From: Solirubrobacterales bacterium
GTDB taxonomy: Bacteria; Actinomycetota; Thermoleophilia; Solirubrobacterales; Solirubrobacteraceae
Assembly (NCBI GenBank): GCA_013695395.1
Contig: JACDAP010000017.1
Coordinates: 1-21,900 of the forward strand
Direction: 5' to 3'
Length of the DNA stretch: 21,900 bases
Shown here: positions 17,065 to 21,900 of the stretch, one piece after another
Position numbering within the stretch: position 1 is the stretch's first letter
Layout: each line of letters starts with the position of its first letter
Notes under the pieces: generated by a model
Told to the model about the DNA's origin: nothing
The model's database searches: none
What the model saw: only the letters and a program-made list of their open reading frames with translations
Position numbers and translations under genes: made by a program

Positions 17065-18213
17065 CTACTTCTTTAGGAGGACGTCAGCCCCACCGCGAAT
17101 CCAGTGTGGTTTCGCCGGAACCTTGAACACAGTTTGTCTGAGAGCCATCACCTGGTCATCGCTCAGCATGCTATACAAGTACAGTCCCACTCCATTACTT
17201 CGCCCTATGGCGCGTGATTGCTGGAGAAGCTGCGCGACCTTCTGGCCGTCTCTGGAAGTCGTGGTTTTGCTCGGTCCAAATTTTTCGTAATTGCCGCACA
17301 GTACGACCAATGCACCGGGGCGCTTCATCTGTAATTGAAGTTTGCGAATCCCTTCCCAGTCCGGCTTCTCTTCGTAGTGCATGGCGTAAATGACGTCTAT
17401 CAAGCCCTCATCCGCCCATTTCAGACTGTCCTGCCCCTGGATGTAAAGGTTTGAATGACCAGGATGAGCGCATACGCTTATCACGAGATTCTTGTTTAGT
17501 TTCCGCACCTGAGTGGAAACACGTTGCACGATGTCGCCAACTGCTTGTTCTTGCCATTGAGCTATCGCTTGCCGAGCGCTATCTGAGACTCCGTAACTCC
17601 GTCTGTCAATTTGGAGATTCCTTCCCGTCATCTTGCGATAATCGCTCGCGGAATGTTCACTCTGGGATATTGAGCCAGCACGTATATAATCCAAGTTGAC
17701 CCCGTGAACTGGATACCGGGAGACACATTCCATAATCAGATTGACAATAAAGTCTCGAAACTTGGGACGGTGCACGTCAAAACTTTCCTCAGGTGTACCA
17801 TTATCGTAAAACTCCTGGAAAAATTCCCTCTGTCGTGAGACTACGTTAAACCAAGGATGGACTTCAATTTCGTACCGTTGAGCTGTTGTAATGAGAGTGG
17901 TTAGCGGGTCAAAGCCAGGAGTCTGTTTTGCCATCTTTCCCAATCTGTGCCTGTCCCATGGTGCAAGATTGGAGGGCCAGCTTGTCCCTCTTCCGTGCCA
18001 GACATTCGGCATAAAAACATTGAAACCTGCTCGCTTGATCCGTTGACACAGATTCTCTGCGGATCCTTCCGTGATCCAACTCAGGCTTTCGTCAAAGATA
18101 GCCCTGCTCTCTCTGGTGGTATGAGCCTGGCTGGGAATGATAAATTTTGGAAAGAGACTTGCACCGGCGCAGGCTATTCCGAGTCTTATGAGTTGTCGTC
18201 GGGAAATGTTCAT
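17065..18213 (-). CDS. Tat-exported GH10-like (GHL10) glycoside hydrolase family protein
   Basis: The protein is 382 residues. ATG 18213 is chosen because AGGAG lies seven bases upstream; the in-frame GTG 18219 would be only one base away. MNISRRQLIRLGIACAGASL is a twin-arginine signal with Arg5-Arg6. The rest looks like a TIM-barrel family 10-like glycosidase: RIKRAGFNVFMPNVWHGRG, EIEVHPWFNVV, a segment YPVHGVNLDYIRAG with the conserved Asp-Tyr-x-Arg, then LVISVCAHPGH, DVIYAMHYEE and a C-terminal strand region. The likely role is periplasmic or surface hydrolysis of the polymer. It follows the glycosyltransferase by ten bases, and its ribosome site overlaps that gene's TAG stop, so the two are co-transcribed. 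Confidence 0.8.
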   Translation of the reverse strand: MNISRRQLIRLGIACAGASLFPKFIIPSQAHTTRESRAIFDESLSWITEGSAENLCQRIKRAGFNVFMPNVWHGRGTSWPSNLAPWDRHRLGKMAKQTPGFDPLTTLITTAQRYEIEVHPWFNVVSRQREFFQEFYDNGTPEESFDVHRPKFRDFIVNLIMECVSRYPVHGVNLDYIRAGSISQSEHSASDYRKMTGRNLQIDRRSYGVSDSARQAIAQWQEQAVGDIVQRVSTQVRKLNKNLVISVCAHPGHSNLYIQGQDSLKWADEGLIDVIYAMHYEEKPDWEGIRKLQLQMKRPGALVVLCGNYEKFGPSKTTTSRDGQKVAQLLQQSRAIGRSNGVGLYLYSMLSDDQVMALRQTVFKVPAKPHWIRGGADVLLKK

Positions 18214-18223
18214 GGGCACACTC

Positions 18224-19414
18224 CTAATGAATTTGAGAACCGCTTACCCCTGTGGGTTCTCCGTGACCACCGTTGCTATTATCCCTGCTCGAGAAAAGTA
18301 ATACAGCCTGTACTAATCGCTGGACTGAACCGGCAAGAGTGAGTTGATCTCCCTGGTGCCTAGCTCCGGCCTGCAACGCGTCAATACGGTTGGGAACCGC
18401 AAGGATTCCGCCAATCTCATTGGCATATGTTTGTATGTCGTGAGCGGTCTTGATCCCATTTTCCTTTGAGAGATATTCGACTTCAGGACCATGGAACCCG
18501 TGATCGGTGGTCACCATTGGCAAACCGTAGGCAAATCCGTGCACAATGGCCAAGCCAACTGCACCCGGAAGGACGAAAAGATCTGCCAGTTGAAAATATA
18601 CACTCGCCTGAACAGGATCGTGGTGCTCGCCAAGAAAATGGACGTGCTGAAGGTTCAGTGAGTCCCGTAGTTCCTCTAACCTGGTTCGCTCTGACCCATC
18701 ACCGAGAATAAGCAATGCAACATTCGGATGACGGCTTTGCAGCAACGCCACGGCCTTGAGCAAGAAATCAACTTCTTTCTCCGGATACAAACTCCCCGAG
18801 AACAGGAGGACTCGCTTTCCCTCCAAACCCAATTGGTGCCGGACTTGTACCAGTGTTTTTTTCGTCACTTGGGCGCCGGCCTCACGTAAGCCTTCCACAT
18901 CGAGCGTGTTGAAATACGGCATGACACGGTCTGCCGCCATACCCCGACGACGCCAGTATTCCTTGCCACTCGTCGTATAGGTAATGAGGCCATCCCCCCG
19001 TTTAGTCATGAAGTGCTTCACGGCTTCTTTGAGGGGTATTGACCAGCTTCGCCGAGCCTTCGCTTTAAAGTTGTACCCGTGCCCCCACCAGATCCAATGG
19101 CGACAGAGCGTTTTACGCTTTGCCCATAAGTATGGGACGTTCAAACACTGTAGGTCCTGTTGTGCAATGATGATGTCCGATCCTTTGCTGGCGCGCGTAA
19201 GTCCTGCGAGCCAGCATGGGCCGTTCGTGCTACTTGTAAACCATTTCACCGGAAGGACCTTGTAGTGAAATGCCCTGGAAACTTTCCCCGCCGGCGCTGA
19301 CCCAGTGTATACCGTAATGTCGAGACCCGCCTCTTTGGCCTGCCCATTGAGCTTCGCGAAGAATGCGTCACGGTAATGCGGGATCTGTCTCTGAATGATC
19401 GATACTCTTTGCAT
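18224..19414 (-). CDS. GT4-like glycosyltransferase without the E-x7-E motif
   Basis: The protein is 396 residues. The open frame reaches 19462, but the conserved start is MQRVSIIQRQIPHYRDAFFA (ATG 19414, GGAAG four bases upstream). This is a GT-B fold with WWGHGYNFK near the middle of the first domain and a second domain at KRVLLFSGSLYPEKEVDFLL followed by LLILGDGSER. Where most GT4 enzymes have E-x7-E it reads LPGAVGLAIVHGFAYGLPMV, a variant seen in a GT4 subgroup that keeps PGxVGLxxxHxFAxGLP. It probably adds an early sugar of the repeat unit. An IS5-like remnant ends just upstream, so the promoter may lie in IS-derived sequence. Confidence 0.85.
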   Translation of the reverse strand: MQRVSIIQRQIPHYRDAFFAKLNGQAKEAGLDITVYTGSAPAGKVSRAFHYKVLPVKWFTSSTNGPCWLAGLTRASKGSDIIIAQQDLQCLNVPYLWAKRKTLCRHWIWWGHGYNFKAKARRSWSIPLKEAVKHFMTKRGDGLITYTTSGKEYWRRRGMAADRVMPYFNTLDVEGLREAGAQVTKKTLVQVRHQLGLEGKRVLLFSGSLYPEKEVDFLLKAVALLQSRHPNVALLILGDGSERTRLEELRDSLNLQHVHFLGEHHDPVQASVYFQLADLFVLPGAVGLAIVHGFAYGLPMVTTDHGFHGPEVEYLSKENGIKTAHDIQTYANEIGGILAVPNRIDALQAGARHQGDQLTLAGSVQRLVQAVLLFSSRDNSNGGHGEPTGVSGSQIH

Positions 19415-19448
19415 TTGTCTTCCGATCCTTTGACTGCGTCCTGGTCCA

Positions 19449-19722
19449 AGGCGTGTTAACACTCATGAGCGCATCTGCCATCAATGCAAAGTGGATAAAG
19501 AAAGCAAACACGACTTCAAGCTTGTCGCAGCGCGTGAAAATCCGGCGGAATCCCTTAAGGCCCGGGAGCAGCCGCTCGACTTCATTGCGTGTCTTGTACA
19601 GATAACGGTGAAGTTCCAGGGCTCTCATCGGTTTCTTTTCGGAGGCACCACCGGGTCATTCCAAGATCTCGCACCAGTTGCCGCCTTTCGTCCCCTTCGT
19701 GGTCACGATCCATGATGCCGTA
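19449..19722 (-). pseudogene. IS5-like transposase remnant
   Basis: Read on the minus strand, the DDE transposase C-terminal third is present in pieces. DRDHEGDERRQLVRDLGM, with the second catalytic Asp, is in one frame. After a frameshift PVVPPKRNR and an in-frame TGA follow, then YKTRNEVERLLPGLKGFRRI with the catalytic Glu, then FTRCDKLEVVFAFFIHFALM. The N-terminal two-thirds are missing. No terminal repeats could be identified. The end of the remnant lies 35 bases before the glycosyltransferase start. Confidence 0.8.
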
Positions 19723-19740
19723 CCGAGCGGTCTCCCACCT

Positions 19741-20063
19741 CCGACGAGGTCAGGTACGTCTGCTGAGAACCCATGCGACTCTCCAGAATAATGCCCAAAA
19801 CGTGCAGGCATGTGAGGAGTATACTCCTGGGGTTCATCGTCGGATGTTCAAAATTGCTCAGATTGGAAGATTTTTGCAGGCAGAAAGAATTGGCCGGTTT
19901 TCGGCATTCATATTTTTGCCTTAATAGTTCATTTATCAGATATGGTAAATTTGCAATCATTGAGCTATGCGCCTTTTCCGCAAGTCGGGCGGATCAAGAG
20001 TGAGTTGCCATGAATTTTCCGACGGATGCTGTAGATAGCACATGATCTGTCCGGTTTAGGGTG
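19741..20063. other. 320-base AT-richer spacer between two IS remnants
   Basis: No coding sequence is supported. A 14-base perfect palindrome AGGAGTATACTCCT is at 19815-19828. A frame on the minus strand (19703-19960) has no recognisable motif and runs into the IS5 remnant. Confidence 0.4.
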
Positions 20064-20080
20064 GGCCCTCAAGGAGGGCC
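20064..20080 (+). promoter_or_regulatory. Hairpin masking the transposase Shine-Dalgarno
   Basis: GGCCCTC-AAG-GAGGGCC is a perfect seven-base-pair stem. It contains the AAGGAGG ribosome site of the transposase start at 20084. Insertion sequences often use such hairpins to block translation from outside transcripts; that role is inferred. Confidence 0.5.
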
Positions 20081-20083
20081 ACT

Positions 20084-21075
20084 ATGACATGGGCAAGAGT
20101 GCGACAGGAGGTGAGACGGATGCGGTTTGCAGTAACTGTATGAGCGCCGACAACGACGGGAGCTGACGATGGGAGAAGCGGCGGAGCTGTTAGGGAGCAC
20201 GGAACGGACGTTTCGCCGCTGGAGTGAGCAGTAGGACACGGAGGGGCCGGAGGGGTTGGAGGATCGGCGATTGGCCGGGCCTCCGCCCGGGTGGTGCCAG
20301 TGGATGAAGCCCTGCGCATGGTGACCCTGCATGAGACCCGCTACACGGGTGGACGGTCAAGCATTTTCACGACCGTTGGCAACAGGAGCATGGTGGGACG
20401 CGGTCCTACACGTGGACGAAGTGGACCCTGCAGGCGGCTGGGCAGGTGATCCGGACGCCCCGGCGTGGGGCGCATCGCAAGAAACGGCCGCGCAAACCGC
20501 TGCCCGGGATGATGCTCCATCAAGACGGCTCCACGCATGAATGTGTGCCCGGTTGTCAGTGGGATTTGATTGTGACGATGGATGATACGACCAGCGAGCT
20601 CTATTCGGCCTTCTTCGTCGAGGAAGAAGGGACGGTGAGTAGCTTCCGGGGGCTGCAAGCGGGCATTGCGACCAAGGGGCTGTTCAGTTCGCTGTAGACC
20701 GACCGGGGCTCGCACTACTGGCATACGGCGGAAGCTGGGGGCAAGGTGGACAAGCGCCGGCCGACGCAGGTGCATCGGGCCTTACAGCAATTGGGGTTCA
20801 CGCTCATTCCCGCGTATTCCCCGTAAGCGCGGGGCCGGTCGGAGCGGGTCTTCCGCACCCTCCAAGATCGGATGCCCAAAGAGTTGGCCCTGGCCGGGAT
20901 CACGGAGATGGCGGCGGCCAACCGCGACCTGGCGGGCACCACGTTTGTGCCGTGGATCGGCACGCATCTCGCGGATATTCTGTGTGTGCAAGAAGAGCGG
21001 GTGGTGGCGAAGGACAATACGGTGCACTATCAGGGGAAGCGGCTCCAACTGCCGCGCTTCCACCGCAGAACGTAA
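20084..21075 (+). pseudogene. Decayed ISNCY (IS1202-like) transposase
   Basis: The gene opens MTWARVRQEVRRMRF and, after shifting frame, continues LYERRQRRELTM, EAAELLGSTERTFRRWSEQ (HTH), VPVDEALRMVTLHETRYTG, WTVKHFHDRWQQEHGG, RPRKPLPGMMLHQDGSTHE, WDLIVTMDDTTSELYSAFFV, TDRGSHYW and RGRSERVFRTLQDRMPKE. These are the HTH and DDE integrase-like core of ISNCY transposases. There are in-frame stops at about 20113, 20233, 20696 and 20824, and frameshifts near 20105 and 20285. After AANRDLAGT about 20 residues appear deleted before FVPWIGTH, and the usual C-terminal domain is missing after LQLPRF. The element is dead. Its downstream end meets the attC of the cassette. Confidence 0.8.
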
Positions 21076-21136
21076 AAGCTCACCGGCGGCAATGGAGCGC
21101 AGCGGAATTGCCGTCCGGCGCAGCGCCTTGTTAGGC
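21065..21136 (-). repeat. attC recombination site (integron 59-base element)
   Basis: On the minus strand it begins with the core GCCTAAC (21136-21130) followed by AAGGCGCTGCGCCGG. The central arms CCGGACGGCAAT and ATTGCCGCCGG pair perfectly except for one unpaired A, the extrahelical base typical of attC folding. The distal core is degenerate, GTTCTGC (21071-21065) instead of GTTRRRY, and lies at the junction with the transposase remnant. The length is 72 bases, in the normal range. It contains the stop codon (TAA) of the methyltransferase, as is common in cassettes. Confidence 0.8.
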
Positions 21137-21856
21137 ATTTCTTACCAAGGTGTAGTTTCCGTTACCCTGCGCACAAACTAATGAGTAACCATTTTCAATT
21201 AGACTGTTGACTGAATCTCGAATTCTTTCTTTGTATTTTGCATTAAGTGGATTAAAGCACTCATCATACTCTACACAAATCACCTTTACATCTATACCGT
21301 CTTCGATAATGGACTCAATAACTTTGTACTCCGCTCCTTCAATATCAATTTTAAGAAGATCAAGATTTTGATGACCAAGGCTACTCATTACATTAGAAAG
21401 TCTATTGACATTAACTGATAGGTACTCCTCCGTCTTTTGTAAGTTCACTAAAGAATGTGAAACATGATTAGGGTTTTTTGGGACAAAAAATTTCAAAGTA
21501 TCCTCCTTATCCCATAAACCAATATCATGAAAATGGTACTTTGGATTTGGTCCGGCTACTTTCTTTACATAAGCAATGGCTCGAGGGGTTGGATCAAACC
21601 CATAAACATCACAACCGAAGGCATCAATTAGACCTAAGTCAAAAGATATATCTTCTCCACAGCCAACACAGTAGCATACTGAATCTGACCTAAACAGACT
21701 GCTTGGAATTACCCAGCCGCCGTATTCACTTCCTAGTTCTTTGAGGTCGTTCCTCCCGAGAATCTTTGCACTAGAGATCGAATCTTTACCCGCTAGCTTA
21801 TAAATATGATGTGATAGGCGTTTGACAATTTTCAGCGGTATATCTTGAAATTTCAT
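21131..21856 (-). CDS. FkbM-family methyltransferase carried by an integron cassette
   Basis: The protein is 241 residues. SAM-binding motif I is VCYCVGCGEDISFDLGL (about 60-76), motif II FGCDVYGFDPTP (about 80-91), and LDLLKIDIEGAEYKVIESI (about 165-183) is the hallmark of FkbM enzymes, which O-methylate sugars and related hydroxyls. AGGAG lies five bases before ATG 21856. The gene is much richer in A and T than the polysaccharide genes and sits in a short cassette with almost no spare sequence, so it was acquired separately. Its cell-surface role near a glycan locus is plausible but inferred. I see no cassette promoter, so expression would depend on upstream cassettes or an integron promoter beyond the window. 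Confidence 0.9.
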   Translation of the reverse strand: MKFQDIPLKIVKRLSHHIYKLAGKDSISSAKILGRNDLKELGSEYGGWVIPSSLFRSDSVCYCVGCGEDISFDLGLIDAFGCDVYGFDPTPRAIAYVKKVAGPNPKYHFHDIGLWDKEDTLKFFVPKNPNHVSHSLVNLQKTEEYLSVNVNRLSNVMSSLGHQNLDLLKIDIEGAEYKVIESIIEDGIDVKVICVEYDECFNPLNAKYKERIRDSVNSLIENGYSLVCAQGNGNYTLVRNA

Positions 21857-21884
21857 GTCTGCTCCTAATTATGTGATGCCTAAC
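21131..21884 (-). mobile_element. Integron gene cassette (about 754 bases)
   Basis: The unit lies between GTTAGGC at 21884-21878 (right side) and the attC core ending at 21130 on the left. It holds one ORF read towards its own attC, the standard cassette orientation. The bases beyond 21884 (CCCGGTCACTTCCAGC on the minus strand) look like the end of the preceding attC or attI, implying more array outside the window. No integrase gene is visible here. Confidence 0.75.
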
Positions 21885-21900
21885 GCTGGAAGTGACCGGG
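21878..21900 (-). repeat. GTTAGGC core site of the preceding attC or attI (partial)
   Basis: On the minus strand CCAGC precedes GTTAGGC, matching the 3' end of an attC. The other half of the site lies beyond the window. The cassette start (a 21-base leader, then ATG) follows at once. Confidence 0.65.

Noticed and set aside
19815..19828. Perfect 14-base palindrome as operator
   Set aside because: A palindrome of this size is expected about once by chance in 22 kb, and no regulator or promoter accompanies it.
20782..21138. Minus-strand frame beginning MPNKALRRTAIPLRS
   Set aside because: It is the translation of the attC hairpin continuing antisense to the transposase remnant; such frames are a known artefact at cassette ends.
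1..21900. CRISPR array, tRNA or rRNA genes
   Set aside because: No regularly spaced direct repeats, cloverleaf or rRNA segments were seen.

Overview
The window is a surface or exopolysaccharide biosynthesis locus read almost entirely on the minus strand, so transcription runs from high to low coordinates. Its right end consists of transposase debris and one integron gene cassette. The core genes are moderately GC-rich. The gene set (heparinase II/III-like lyase, bi-domain oxidoreductase, PaaK/CapK-like ligases, AsnB-type amidotransferase, GT4 glycosyltransferases, Wzx, Wzy) suits a free-living Gram-negative bacterium. A Nitrospira-like organism is my best guess from family resemblance, but nothing in the window (no rRNA, no housekeeping marker) proves it.

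Layout in transcription order. At 21900-21065 is an integron cassette with an AT-rich FkbM-type methyltransferase between a GTTAGGC core site (21884-21878) and an attC hairpin (21136-21065). At 21075-19449 are a decayed ISNCY-type transposase on the plus strand and an IS5-like transposase remnant on the minus strand. At 19414-16667 are a GT4-like glycosyltransferase, a Tat-signal GH10-like glycosidase and a small unknown ORF. At 16348-12372 are the Wzy/O-antigen ligase, the Wzx flippase and a SAM methyltransferase. At 12361-10331 are the C-terminal stub of an asparagine-synthase-like gene, a GT4 glycosyltransferase and an IS3 remnant. At 10283-1 are an intact AsnB-type amidotransferase, two PaaK-like ligases, an intact bi-domain oxidoreductase and a heparinase II/III-family protein that runs off the left edge.

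The genes can be read as one pathway. Glycosyltransferases build a lipid-linked repeat unit, which the AsnB-like, PaaK-like, oxidoreductase and methyltransferase proteins decorate. Wzx flips it, Wzy polymerises or ligates it, and the exported glycosidase and heparinase-like lyase trim the polymer. The chemistry of the final glycan cannot be read from the sequence.

The most striking feature is how rearranged the locus is. The order [67-68 bp repeat] - [PaaK-like gene] - [start of bi-domain oxidoreductase] occurs twice (8283-6130 and 5789-1873). In the first copy the oxidoreductase is a frameshifted N-terminal relic. Between the copies lies the first part of a WecG/TagA-family glycosyltransferase. 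With the AsnB stub and three transposase remnants, this points to repeated module exchange at a glycan-diversification hotspot, next to an integron array that supplies one more sugar-type methyltransferase.
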